DNA of 53,893 bases. It comes from Bacteroidota bacterium. GTDB taxonomy: Bacteria > Bacteroidota > Bacteroidia > Cytophagales > Cytophagaceae. Below, piece after piece: positions 25,612-33,546 of this stretch. How positions within the stretch are numbered: the first letter of the stretch is position 1; every line of letters starts with the position of its first letter. Under the pieces are notes generated by a model, which was not told where the DNA came from, made no database searches, and saw nothing but the letters and a program-made list of their open reading frames with translations. Location: positions 1-53,893 of the forward strand of contig JAEWAY010000025.1 in NCBI GenBank assembly GCA_023391415.1. The letters run 5' to 3'. Position numbers and translations under genes: made by a program.

Positions 25612-26307
25612 ATGAGTAAAAAATATACGCATGTCCTTTTTGATTTGGATCATACCTTATGGGACTTTACCGCCAACTCCAACGCGACGCTGACGGAGTT
25701 ATACGAGTTGTATGACCTGAGAAGCCGAAATCTGGATCTGGAAGTCCTGCTCGTTACCTATCAGACTGTAAACGATCAGATGTGGTATGACTATAACCGG
25801 GGGAAAACAACGAAGGAGGTTATTCGTGAAGAACGATTCCGGCTGACTTTGCGCCAACTTGGCGATAATGACGATTCGCTCGCCGACAGGCTTAACGAGG
25901 ACTATTTGCGGATATGTCCCTCCAAAGGCTTATTGGTGCCGTACGCTAAGGAGATCCTCGCGTATTTGAAGGAAAGGTATCAGTTGCATATTGTTACCAA
26001 CGGCTTTGGCGAAACCCAGCGAATTAAGCTGGAGACCTCCGGTTTGCTGGAGTTTTTTAAGGAAATCGTGCATTCGGACGTAAGCGGATTTTTAAAGCCG
26101 GACAGGCGAATATTCGACTTTACGCTGAAACGTATACAGGCGGAATGCCAGGATTGCGTCATGATTGGAGACGATCTCGACATTGATGTGCTGGGAGCCA
26201 GGAACGCGGGAATCGATCATGTCTTTTTTAATCGGAAAGATCATGTTCATACAGAGAGTTTAACCTATGAAATTCGTTGTCTTCGGGAACTCACTATGAT
26301 TTTATAA
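25612..26307 (+). CDS. YjjG-type HAD pyrimidine 5'-nucleotidase
   Basis: A 231-residue HAD hydrolase. Motif I FDLDHTLWDF (nucleophile Asp near residue 11), motif II Thr in HIVTNGF, motif III Lys in SGFLKPDRRIF and motif IV MIGDDLDIDVLGA are all present, with a helical cap domain between I and II. The WDF and the length match the YjjG group, which removes phosphate from non-canonical pyrimidine nucleotides. Only 7 nt separate it from the ferredoxin gene. Confidence 0.87.
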   Translation: MSKKYTHVLFDLDHTLWDFTANSNATLTELYELYDLRSRNLDLEVLLVTYQTVNDQMWYDYNRGKTTKEVIREERFRLTLRQLGDNDDSLADRLNEDYLRICPSKGLLVPYAKEILAYLKERYQLHIVTNGFGETQRIKLETSGLLEFFKEIVHSDVSGFLKPDRRIFDFTLKRIQAECQDCVMIGDDLDIDVLGARNAGIDHVFFNRKDHVHTESLTYEIRCLRELTMIL

Positions 26308-26334
26308 GAAAAATTCAAATAATTATCCACACTT

Positions 26335-26365
26335 TTTGTTTCAGTAATATATTTTACGATATTTG
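26335..26365 (+). promoter_or_regulatory. Possible promoter of the rpmB-rpmG cluster
   Basis: TTTG (26335-26338) lies 21 nt upstream of TATTTG (26360-26365). The latter is a shortened form of TAnnTTTG, so the match is imperfect. It would give a leader of about 25 nt before rpmB. Confidence 0.35.
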
Positions 26366-26394
26366 CAGTCCGTTTGTCTAAAAAAGATTGAATA

Positions 26395-26637
26395 ATGGCG
26401 AGAGTTTGTCAGTTAACCGGAAAAAAAACAAGAAAGGGGTATAATGTATCCCATGCTAATAATAAGACGCTTAGGAAGTTTTTCCCAAATCTTATTAAGA
26501 AAAGATTTTACATTCCAGAAGAGGACCGTTGGGTAACCCTTAAAATTTCTACATCCGCTTTAAGAACTATCAACAAGATTGGTATCAGCGCGGCGTTGAA
26601 GGAAGCGAAGGGCAAAGGCATTTACGTAGAAAAATAA
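26395..26637 (+). CDS. rpmB: 50S ribosomal protein L28
   Basis: An 80-residue basic ribosomal protein. MARVCQLTGKKTRKGYNVSHANNKTLRKFFPN is the canonical L28 start, and SALRTINKIG is conserved near the end. It has a single Cys, so it is the zinc-free (C-) form. It is first in the rpmB-rpmG-DUF4295 cluster. Confidence 0.97.
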   Translation: MARVCQLTGKKTRKGYNVSHANNKTLRKFFPNLIKKRFYIPEEDRWVTLKISTSALRTINKIGISAALKEAKGKGIYVEK

Positions 26638-26660
26638 TAATTACCTTATAAACTGAAATC

Positions 26661-26843
26661 ATGGCAAAGAAAGGTAACAGAATCCAGGTTATATTGGAGT
26701 GTACCGAGCAAAAGACGACTTCTGTTCCAGGTACCAGCAGATATATTACCACTAAAAACAGAAAAAACAATCCTGAACGAATAGAATTGAAGAAGTTCAA
26801 TCCTAATCTTAAGAAGTATACTGTTCACAAAGAAATTAAATAA
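26661..26843 (+). CDS. rpmG: 50S ribosomal protein L33
   Basis: A 60-residue L33. MAKKGNRIQVILECTEQK, then RYITTKNRKNNPERIELKKFNP, follow the family pattern. Only one Cys is present, so this is the form without the zinc ribbon. It lies 23 nt after rpmB and 2 nt before the DUF4295 gene. Confidence 0.97.
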   Translation: MAKKGNRIQVILECTEQKTTSVPGTSRYITTKNRKNNPERIELKKFNPNLKKYTVHKEIK

Positions 26844-26845
26844 CA

Positions 26846-27001
26846 ATGGCAAAGAAAGTAGTAGCGACCCTGAAGAAAGTGGATCCTTCCAAAGGGTTCT
26901 CCAAAGTGATCAAGGCTGTAAAGTCTGAGAAAACCGGCGCCTACGCGTTTAAGGAGGAAATTGTGCCTGTAGACAAGGTTCAGGAAACCTTAAAGGGATA
27001 A
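26846..27001 (+). CDS. DUF4295 family protein
   Basis: A 51-residue basic protein beginning MAKKVVATLKKVDPSKGFS. This is the small DUF4295 family that follows rpmG in Bacteroidota. Its position, 2 nt after rpmG, and its Lys-rich composition suggest a ribosome-associated protein, but its role is not established. A terminator follows 30 nt after the stop. Confidence 0.88.
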   Translation: MAKKVVATLKKVDPSKGFSKVIKAVKSEKTGAYAFKEEIVPVDKVQETLKG

Positions 27002-27031
27002 TTTCTCTTTAAAATGAGTGAAGATTCTAAC

Positions 27032-27056
27032 AAAGTCCTCTTTGGGGACTTTTTTT
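27032..27056 (+). terminator. Terminator of the rpmB-rpmG-DUF4295 operon
   Basis: AAAGTCC (27032-27038) and GGACTTT (27046-27052) form a 7-bp stem with a 7-nt loop, and the T-run continues to 27056. The T-run runs straight into the -33 box of ftsY. Confidence 0.8.
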
Positions 27057-27086
27057 GTTATATTTAGGCTTTAAGTTTTAACTTTG
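27054..27086 (+). promoter_or_regulatory. Promoter of ftsY (TTTG-N21-TAACTTTG)
   Basis: TTTG (27054-27057) and TAACTTTG (27079-27086) match the Bacteroidota -33/-7 consensus exactly with 21-nt spacing. The -7 box ends 6 nt before the ftsY ATG. The -33 box lies in the T-run of the preceding terminator. Confidence 0.65.
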
Positions 27087-27092
27087 GCAATT

Positions 27093-28049
27093 ATGGCTTG
27101 GTTTAATTATTTCTCTTCTGACAAGAAAGAGTCTCTGGATAAGGGACTTGAGAAATCCAAGGAAAGCTTTTTCTCCAAACTCGGCAAGGCGATTGTTGGC
27201 AAGGATAAGGTCGATGAAGAAGTGCTGGACGAATTGGAAGAGATATTGGTAGCTTCCGATGTGGGAGTAGAAACCACGATCAAGATTATTGATCGGATCG
27301 AAGCCAGAGTTGCCCGGGATAAATATGTCAGCTCGTCCGACCTGGATAACATACTTAAGGAAGAAATCGCGTCGCTTCTGGAAGAGAACAAGAGTCCCGA
27401 TCAGGAGGATTTTTCCGTACCGGAGCTTGGTATGCCCTATGTGATTCTTGTTGTAGGCGTCAATGGAGTGGGTAAAACCACGACTATTGGCAAACTGGCC
27501 CACCAGTTTAAGCAAAGAGGAAAAAAAGTCATTTTGGGAGCGGGGGATACGTTTAGAGCCGCCGCGGTGGATCAGCTCAAGTTGTGGGGAGAACGCGTAG
27601 GAGTTGAAGTGATCTCGCATGGAATGAATACCGATCCCGCTTCCGTCGCCTTTGACGCGGTAAAAAAAGCGGTGGAGGCCAAGGCGGACGTGGTGATTAT
27701 CGATACGGCCGGCCGCTTGCACAACAAAGTCGGTCTGATGAACGAACTGGCTAAAATAAAAAGAGTTATACAGAAGTTTGTCGATACGGCGCCTCATGAG
27801 GTCCTGCTGGTACTTGATGGAAGTACTGGTCAGAACGCCGTTATTCAGGCTACGGAGTTTACCAAAGCGACGGATGTCACCGCGCTGGCCATTACCAAGC
27901 TGGATGGAACCGCGAAAGGCGGTGTGGTTATCGGGATTTCCGATATGTTTAAAATCCCTGTTAAATACATCGGCGTCGGCGAGAAAATGGAGCATTTGCA
28001 GATATTTAACAAATACGAGTTTGTCGACTCCTTCTTTAAGAAGAAATAA
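27093..28049 (+). CDS. ftsY: Signal recognition particle receptor FtsY
   Basis: A 318-residue SRP receptor GTPase from ATG 27093; the in-frame TTG at 27084 lies inside the promoter box. It docks ribosome-SRP complexes at the membrane. Order: a short N region (no long acidic A domain), helical N domain, then the G domain with GVNGVGKTTTIGKLA (G1), GDTFRAAAVDQL, DTAGRLHNK (G3), TKLDGTAKGG (G4) and the C-terminal PVKYIGVGEKMEHLQIF. All motifs are intact. Confidence 0.96.
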   Translation: MAWFNYFSSDKKESLDKGLEKSKESFFSKLGKAIVGKDKVDEEVLDELEEILVASDVGVETTIKIIDRIEARVARDKYVSSSDLDNILKEEIASLLEENKSPDQEDFSVPELGMPYVILVVGVNGVGKTTTIGKLAHQFKQRGKKVILGAGDTFRAAAVDQLKLWGERVGVEVISHGMNTDPASVAFDAVKKAVEAKADVVIIDTAGRLHNKVGLMNELAKIKRVIQKFVDTAPHEVLLVLDGSTGQNAVIQATEFTKATDVTALAITKLDGTAKGGVVIGISDMFKIPVKYIGVGEKMEHLQIFNKYEFVDSFFKKK

Positions 28050-28100
28050 GTCCAGCTATCGATCTTACCTTATACAACCATTTACGACCGTATTATTTGA

Positions 28101-29411
28101 ATGAAAACGAAAGGACTGAAGAAAAATAAAGTCAATATCGTTACGTTAGGCTGTTCCAAAAATCTGGTGGACTCTGAAAATATTGTTACCCAATTGCGGG
28201 GAAACAATATCGACGCGACACACGAAGCGGAAGAGGATGAGGCGAATATTGTCGTGATTAATACCTGCGGCTTTATTGACAACGCGAAGCAGGAATCGAT
28301 AGATACCATTCTGAGATACGCGGATGCCAGAGAGAATGGCCATATAGATAAGCTCTATGTGACAGGATGTCTGGTGCAGCGGTATAAGGAAGATCTGGAA
28401 AAAGAGATTACGAGCGTCGACGCTTTTTTTGGTACCAGCGAGCTGCCAAAGCTACTCAAGAAATTCAAGGCTGATTATAAACAGGAACTGGTGGGGGAGC
28501 GCTTGCTTTCTACGCCTCAGCATTTCGCTTACTTTAAAATAGCCGAAGGCTGCGACCGTCCATGTTCCTTTTGCGCTATTCCGGTCATGCGGGGCAAGCA
28601 TGTGAGTCGGCCAGTGGAGGAATTGTTGACGGAAGCTCGTAACCTGGCCAGAAACGGCACCAAGGAGTTGATCTTGATCGCGCAGGATCTGACCTATTAT
28701 GGGATAGATCTTTATAAAGAACGAAAATTGGCGAATCTTCTGGATAAGCTGGCGGATATAGAGGGTATCGACTGGATCAGGTTGCAGTATGCCTATCCTT
28801 CCGGTTTTCCCCTCGATGTGCTGGAGGTAATGAGAGATCGTCCCAACATATGCAAATATCTTGACATGCCTTTGCAGCATGGTTCGACCGAGATGCTGAA
28901 GATCATGCGAAGAGGGATCACTCGGGAGAAAACGGAGGAGCTGATCCATACCATACGCGAAAAAGTACCTGGCATAGCGCTTCGGACCACCCTGATCGCG
29001 GGGCATCCGGGTGAAACACCGGCGTATTTTGACGAAATGCTTCGTTTTGTCGAAAATACGCGCTTTGAACGCCTGGGAGTGTTTACTTATAGCCATGAGG
29101 AACATACCCACTCGTATGGCATGGCGGACACCCTATCCGCGAAGGTCAAGCAGAAGCGCGCCGACGCTGTTATGGAAGTACAGGAAGCTATTTCTTATGA
29201 GCTAAACCAGGAAAAAATAGGAAAGGAGTTTAAAGTTTTGTTCGATCGTAAGGAATCCGGATATTTTATTGGCCGTACAGAATTCGATTCACCGGAAGTG
29301 GATAATGAAGTACTTGTAAAGGCGGATGAAACGTATGTTCGTTTGGGTGATTTCGCCAATGTGCTTATTGAGGACGCCACGGAGTTTGACCTGTATGGTA
29401 AAATAGTATAA
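28101..29411 (+). CDS. rimO: Ribosomal protein S12 methylthiotransferase RimO
   Basis: A 436-residue radical-SAM enzyme that adds a methylthio group to the conserved Asp of ribosomal protein S12. The N-terminal UPF0004 domain has cluster Cys in TLGCSKN, INTCGF and TGCLVQRY. The radical-SAM motif is CDRPCSFCAIP. A TRAM domain ends the protein. The spacing LGCSKNLVDSE separates RimO from MiaB. It follows ftsY by 51 nt and may share its transcript. Confidence 0.95.
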   Translation: MKTKGLKKNKVNIVTLGCSKNLVDSENIVTQLRGNNIDATHEAEEDEANIVVINTCGFIDNAKQESIDTILRYADARENGHIDKLYVTGCLVQRYKEDLEKEITSVDAFFGTSELPKLLKKFKADYKQELVGERLLSTPQHFAYFKIAEGCDRPCSFCAIPVMRGKHVSRPVEELLTEARNLARNGTKELILIAQDLTYYGIDLYKERKLANLLDKLADIEGIDWIRLQYAYPSGFPLDVLEVMRDRPNICKYLDMPLQHGSTEMLKIMRRGITREKTEELIHTIREKVPGIALRTTLIAGHPGETPAYFDEMLRFVENTRFERLGVFTYSHEEHTHSYGMADTLSAKVKQKRADAVMEVQEAISYELNQEKIGKEFKVLFDRKESGYFIGRTEFDSPEVDNEVLVKADETYVRLGDFANVLIEDATEFDLYGKIV

Positions 29412-29563
29412 TGGCTTTCCGGTAGCTGAGGCTTATCGAAGTCGCCGAAGAATAGAAACCGCTCATCAGAAACGCGCGCTATAGCTTGATATCGCGTAAA
29501 CGACCTTTAAAAACTTTCCGTTTTTTTCACGGTTAATAGAGTATAGACTGAAAGGTGGGGGAG

Positions 29564-30223
29564 ATGAGAGATATTGTATGGGCCATTCCGGCCGCCTGCA
29601 AATCCGCGGGTATGCTGGTTCTTTTTAGTAGCCTGATGCTTATTGTCAGGATTGTGTATACCAGTTCCATCGATTATTTTTTTATGTGGTGGAATCTTTT
29701 TCTGGCCTTGTTGCCGATAGTCGCCGCGCTTCTGTTTGAGCGACAAGTTCGTCGCCGGGGGCTGTACAAGCCTTTATCGCTTTTTTTTCTGATCAACTGG
29801 TTACTGTTTTTTCCCAACGCGCCTTATCTGATTACAGATCTTATCCATCTCGCGGACGATGTCAGTGGAGTGCCTCTGTGGTACGACGCCCTGATGCTGT
29901 TTTCATTCGCTTTTACTGGTGTATGTACCGGCTTTTTGTCTCTGGTGCATGTGTACAGAGTACTGAGGGACGTAATTCCGTCTCCTCGCCTGATACTGTT
30001 TATTCCGGGCATCTTTCTTTTGTCGGGTTATGGCATATACCTGGGCAGGGAGTTGCGTTGGAATAGTTGGGATATGTTTACAAGACCCCATATGGTCGTC
30101 GGAGACATATATTCCAACCTAAGCGATCCTGTGGCCTGGAGCATGACCACTTTGTTTAGCGTATTTCTTTTACTACTTTGGCGTGTCATGTCTTTTTTCT
30201 TCAAGTCTGAGAATGTGAAATGA
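29564..30223 (+). CDS. DUF1361 membrane protein
   Basis: A 219-residue membrane protein from ATG 29564, preceded by GGTGGGGGAG; a GTG at 29555 would add three residues. About six hydrophobic helices are seen. WLLFFPNAPYLITDLIHL (about residues 76-93) is the signature of the DUF1361 family. The function is unknown. Its stop overlaps the start of the dgkA-like gene (ATGA), so the two are translationally coupled, which suggests a role in membrane lipid metabolism. Confidence 0.82.
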   Translation: MRDIVWAIPAACKSAGMLVLFSSLMLIVRIVYTSSIDYFFMWWNLFLALLPIVAALLFERQVRRRGLYKPLSLFFLINWLLFFPNAPYLITDLIHLADDVSGVPLWYDALMLFSFAFTGVCTGFLSLVHVYRVLRDVIPSPRLILFIPGIFLLSGYGIYLGRELRWNSWDMFTRPHMVVGDIYSNLSDPVAWSMTTLFSVFLLLLWRVMSFFFKSENVK

Positions 30224-30582
30224 ACTTGTATCGTTGTGTGAAAAGTTTTCGGTTCGCTTTGCAAGGAGTCGCCTTGGTTTTTCGGGAAAATAACTTCCGG
30301 GTGCACATGCTGGCTACCTTTGTCGCCGCGCTGGCGGGTTTCTGGTTCAATCTGGCTATATCGGAATGGCTATGGATCGTGTCCGCTGTTTTTCTGGTAC
30401 TGGTCGCCGAAACGTTTAATACGGCTATCGAGAAGCTGACGGACTTGGTTAGTCCGAAATATAACGATCTGGCAGGTAAGGCGAAAGACCTTGGCGCCGC
30501 CGCTGTGCTTTTATCGTCGATATACGCTATTATAATCGCGGCGCTGATTTTTATTCCTTTATTGAGAGCGGGAATGGAGTAA
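30220..30582 (+). CDS. Diacylglycerol/undecaprenol kinase family protein
   Basis: A 120-residue integral membrane kinase of the DgkA family with three hydrophobic helices. RFALQGVALVFRENNFRVHM and ETFNTAIEKLTDLVSP (with the catalytic Glu residues) are the family motifs. Gram-positive homologues phosphorylate undecaprenol, and Proteobacterial ones phosphorylate diacylglycerol; which applies here is not clear. It overlaps the DUF1361 gene by 4 nt. Confidence 0.9.
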   Translation: MNLYRCVKSFRFALQGVALVFRENNFRVHMLATFVAALAGFWFNLAISEWLWIVSAVFLVLVAETFNTAIEKLTDLVSPKYNDLAGKAKDLGAAAVLLSSIYAIIIAALIFIPLLRAGME

Positions 30583-30704
30583 ACGCGGAATAAGGAGAAG
30601 GAAATATATACTAAGAATCGTTTTGGCGGGTTTCTATAAATAGGTACGCGTCGGCGAGGTGAAATGATTTCTTGCCGGAACCTGCGAGATTAAAAACATT
30701 TTGC

Positions 30705-30712
30705 TACTTTTG
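30705..30712 (+). promoter_or_regulatory. -7 promoter box of queA (TACTTTTG)
   Basis: TACTTTTG followed by C matches the consensus exactly and lies 49 nt before the queA ATG. No good -33 TTTG is at the normal distance. Confidence 0.45.
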
Positions 30713-30761
30713 CGGACTGTTTACGCGACTTGTTTTAATACCGTAATATTAAATCCTAAAT

Positions 30762-31808
30762 ATGAAACTTTCAGATTTCAAATTAACACTCCCCGCCGAG
30801 CTTGTCGCCCTTTATCCCGCCGAGAATCGCGATGAGTCGAAAATGATGGTAGTCCATAAGAAAACCGGTGAAATCGAGCATCGGATTTTTAAGGATATCG
30901 TCGAGTATTTTGACGAAGGCGATATCATGATCATGAACAATACCAAGGTATTTCCGGCCAGATTATATGGTAATAAGGAGAAAACGGGCGCTAAAATTGA
31001 AGTCTTTCTTTTGAGGGAATTAAATCCGGAGGCGCATCTCTGGGATGTGCTCGTAGATCCGGCGCGAAAGATTCGTGTGGGCAATAAGTTGTATTTTGGA
31101 GACGGCGACCTGGTCGCCGAAGTGATTGACAATACCACTTCCAGAGGAAGAACTATTCGCTTTTTATTTGACGGATCGGATGAGGCGTTCTACAAGATGA
31201 TCGACTCGCTGGGAGAAACTCCATTGCCTAAATACATTAAGCGGGACGCGGAACCGGAGGATAGAGAGCGCTATCAGACGATATTCGCGGAACATACCGG
31301 GGCGGTCGCCGCGCCCACAGCCGGCTTGCACTTTTCCAGGCAGGTGGTAAAAAGGCTCGAGATCAAAGGAGTCGATGTAGCTCCCATTACCCTTCATGTA
31401 GGCTTGGGCACTTTCAGACCTGTAGACGTCGAAGATCTGACCAAGCACAAAATGGATTCCGAAAACTATATGGTACCCGGTGAGACAGCCGAAATGGTCA
31501 ATGTAGCGTTGGATGACAAGAAACGTGTTTTATCTATCGGCACTACTTCAATGAGGGCGCTGGAGTCCTCCACTTCGGCCAACGGACGCCTGAAACCTAA
31601 TCAGGGTTGGACCGATAAGTTTATTTTTCCTCCTTATGAGTTCAAGATCGCGAACGCGTTATTGACCAATTTTCATATGCCGGAGTCTACTTTGCTTATG
31701 ATGACGGCCGCCTTTGGAGGTTATGATTTGATTATGAGAGCGTATCAGGAGGCTATAGAGCGAAAGTACCGTTTCTTTAGTTATGGCGACGTCATGCTTA
31801 TTATCTGA
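30762..31808 (+). CDS. queA: tRNA preQ1(34) S-adenosylmethionine ribosyltransferase-isomerase QueA
   Basis: A 348-residue enzyme that transfers the ribosyl part of SAM to preQ1 at the tRNA wobble base, forming epoxyqueuosine. Hallmarks are LPAELVALYPAENRDESKMMV at the start, IMNNTKVFPARLYG, the TPLPKYIKR region, GAVAAPTAGLHFS and THVGLGTF-like LHVGLGTFRPV. The end, NFHMPESTLLMMTAAFGG, is also diagnostic. No other queuosine genes are nearby. Confidence 0.95.
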   Translation: MKLSDFKLTLPAELVALYPAENRDESKMMVVHKKTGEIEHRIFKDIVEYFDEGDIMIMNNTKVFPARLYGNKEKTGAKIEVFLLRELNPEAHLWDVLVDPARKIRVGNKLYFGDGDLVAEVIDNTTSRGRTIRFLFDGSDEAFYKMIDSLGETPLPKYIKRDAEPEDRERYQTIFAEHTGAVAAPTAGLHFSRQVVKRLEIKGVDVAPITLHVGLGTFRPVDVEDLTKHKMDSENYMVPGETAEMVNVALDDKKRVLSIGTTSMRALESSTSANGRLKPNQGWTDKFIFPPYEFKIANALLTNFHMPESTLLMMTAAFGGYDLIMRAYQEAIERKYRFFSYGDVMLII

Positions 31809-31842
31809 CGCGATAAAAAATACAGAGGAATCCTTTTTAAAG

Positions 31843-31883
31843 AGCTCCGTAACCAATTATTTTGGGCGGAGCTTTTATTTTTA
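31843..31883 (+). terminator. Terminator between queA and ispD
   Basis: AGCTCCG (31843-31849) and CGGAGCT (31867-31873) form a 7-bp stem with a 17-nt loop, followed by a T-rich tract (TTTATTTTTATT). The long loop lowers certainty. Confidence 0.6.
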
Positions 31884-31889
31884 TTAAGG

Positions 31890-32567
31890 ATGAAGAAATA
31901 CGCGGTAATTGTGGCCGGAGGATCAGGCTCAAGAATGCGATCGGAACTTCCCAAGCAGTTTCTTACGCTTGGAAACGAGCCGGTGATCGCGCGTACTATC
32001 CGGAAGTTTCAAGCTTACGCCGATCAGATTGTGGTGGTCGTTCCGGAGGCGCGTATGGAGCTATGGCTGCAATTGAAAAACGTTTATTTTCCCAACCTCG
32101 CTTTATTGACCACGTCGGGAGGAGATACTCGTACGCGATCGGTAAAAAACGGCCTGGCGTTGATCGGGGGGGAAGGGCTGGTGGCTATTCACGACGCGGC
32201 CCGTCCTTTGGTAGACGGGGCGGGAATAGAAGAGAGCTATCGTCAGGCTGAGATGACTGGCTCCGGCGTGTTGGCTGTGCCTTTGAAAGATTCTATACGG
32301 AAATGGGAAGGGACTATCGCCGCGAGTCGCGACCGGACTCATTATATGCTGATGCAGACTCCGCAGACTTTTCAATTGGAGCTTCTGAAAAAAGCTTATG
32401 AATGTATCGCGGATGAATGTTTTACTGATGACGCTTCCGTGTTTGAAGCGGCTGGCCATGCCATACAATTGGTGGAAGGTACTTATGAAAATATTAAAAT
32501 AACGACTCCCGAAGACCTTTTTGTCGCCGAGGCGATTTTGAAATATCAGTCTGAAAAACCTGTGTAA
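31890..32567 (+). CDS. ispD: 2-C-methyl-D-erythritol 4-phosphate cytidylyltransferase IspD
   Basis: A 225-residue enzyme of the MEP isoprenoid pathway that joins CTP to methylerythritol phosphate. The N-terminal nucleotide loop VAGGSGSRMRSELPKQFL, the HDAARPLV motif (about residue 101) and the end motif YENIKITTPEDL are all characteristic. The start ATG at 31890 follows the terminator closely. Its TAA shares one base with the ATG of the NUDIX gene. Confidence 0.95.
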   Translation: MKKYAVIVAGGSGSRMRSELPKQFLTLGNEPVIARTIRKFQAYADQIVVVVPEARMELWLQLKNVYFPNLALLTTSGGDTRTRSVKNGLALIGGEGLVAIHDAARPLVDGAGIEESYRQAEMTGSGVLAVPLKDSIRKWEGTIAASRDRTHYMLMQTPQTFQLELLKKAYECIADECFTDDASVFEAAGHAIQLVEGTYENIKITTPEDLFVAEAILKYQSEKPV

Positions 32568-32992
32568 TGAAGCAAAAAGCGAAAATCTTGTTCTATGTTC
32601 GTCAAAACGGCGCGGTAAGTATATTGCTGGGAAAAAGAACATATGGAAAGGAGGTATTCTGGTGGTTGCCGGGAGGAAGCGTGGAAGAAGGGGAGAAGCC
32701 TTTTGAGGCGGTGGTAAGGGAGCTTTATGAGGAGCTTGCTCCGGGACCCTCGATCAGATCGGTAGTGCAGGGCATGTTGGATACAAGCGCGGAAGCGCCT
32801 TTTGTGGACTGTCAGACTCCCAACGCGCGCTATCGGGTCTTTCTGGTGGAGGTAGACGTCGCGGCGCGGGATGAGCCTACGCGAGTTCTGGATGAGTTTG
32901 ACGAAGTCCGGTGGTTTGACTTCTCGGACTTGCCCTCCAATATGAGCCGGGAATACGCCTGGCTGGAACCCAGGCTTTCGGCGGCGCTATAA
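32567..32992 (+). CDS. NUDIX hydrolase
   Basis: A 141-residue NUDIX protein. The Nudix box GGSVEEGEKPFEAVVRELYEEL fits GX5EX7REUXEE (about residues 36-57), with metal-binding Glu residues present. WWLPGG precedes it. Substrate (a nucleoside diphosphate linked to X) is unknown. It overlaps the ispD stop by one base (TAATG) and converges on folK, overlapping it by 6 nt. Confidence 0.9.
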   Translation: MKQKAKILFYVRQNGAVSILLGKRTYGKEVFWWLPGGSVEEGEKPFEAVVRELYEELAPGPSIRSVVQGMLDTSAEAPFVDCQTPNARYRVFLVEVDVAARDEPTRVLDEFDEVRWFDFSDLPSNMSREYAWLEPRLSAAL

Positions 32993-33496
32993 GCGTCGGA
33001 CGGGGAGAGGATCCGCGCAGCTACGCAGTAAGGCGGCGTTGGTAAGGTTAAGCACAGGATGCCGGAAGTCAGGGGCGAGTTCATGCAGCGGTGTCAACGC
33101 GAATCGGCGGTTATGGATTTCCGGATGAGGGATTTTTAAATCAGGCTTCGTAATAATCCGCTGGTCCCAATACAGAATGTCGATATCGATACAGCGGGGT
33201 CCCCAGCGTTCGTAGCGTATTCTGCCCAGATCGCTTTCGATTTCACGCGTGATTTTCAGCAGCTCTTCGGGATTGAAGGCGGCGCGGACCTGGAGGGCCT
33301 GATTCAGAAAAGGAGGCTGATTGGTATTGCCCCAGGCGTCCGTTTCATATAAACCGGATTGGCTGGTAATTTCTATAGCGTAGCTTTCCAGCCGAGATCT
33401 GGCCCGCGCCAGCATGTTTTCCCGGTCGTTGAGATTTGATCCCAAAAGAAGAAAAATATTGTCGAAAACCTTAGGGGAATAGACTTGTTTATTCAA
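32987..33496 (-). CDS. folK: HPPK: 2-amino-4-hydroxy-6-hydroxymethyldihydropteridine pyrophosphokinase
   Basis: A 169-residue folate-pathway kinase that moves pyrophosphate from ATP to hydroxymethyldihydropterin. LLLGSNLNDRENMLARA starts the fold, and RWGPRCIDIDILYWD (about residues 97-111) is the HPPK signature with the metal-binding Asp pair. The C-terminal HPEIHNRRFALTPLHELAP is conserved. It is divergent from sppA, with 50 nt between the start codons. Confidence 0.94.
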   Translation of the reverse strand: MNKQVYSPKVFDNIFLLLGSNLNDRENMLARARSRLESYAIEITSQSGLYETDAWGNTNQPPFLNQALQVRAAFNPEELLKITREIESDLGRIRYERWGPRCIDIDILYWDQRIITKPDLKIPHPEIHNRRFALTPLHELAPDFRHPVLNLTNAALLRSCADPLPVRRL

Positions 33497-33546
33497 TCTG
33501 TGAGCAAGTATTATTAACTTAGCGCGTATATACTAATAATTTTTTT

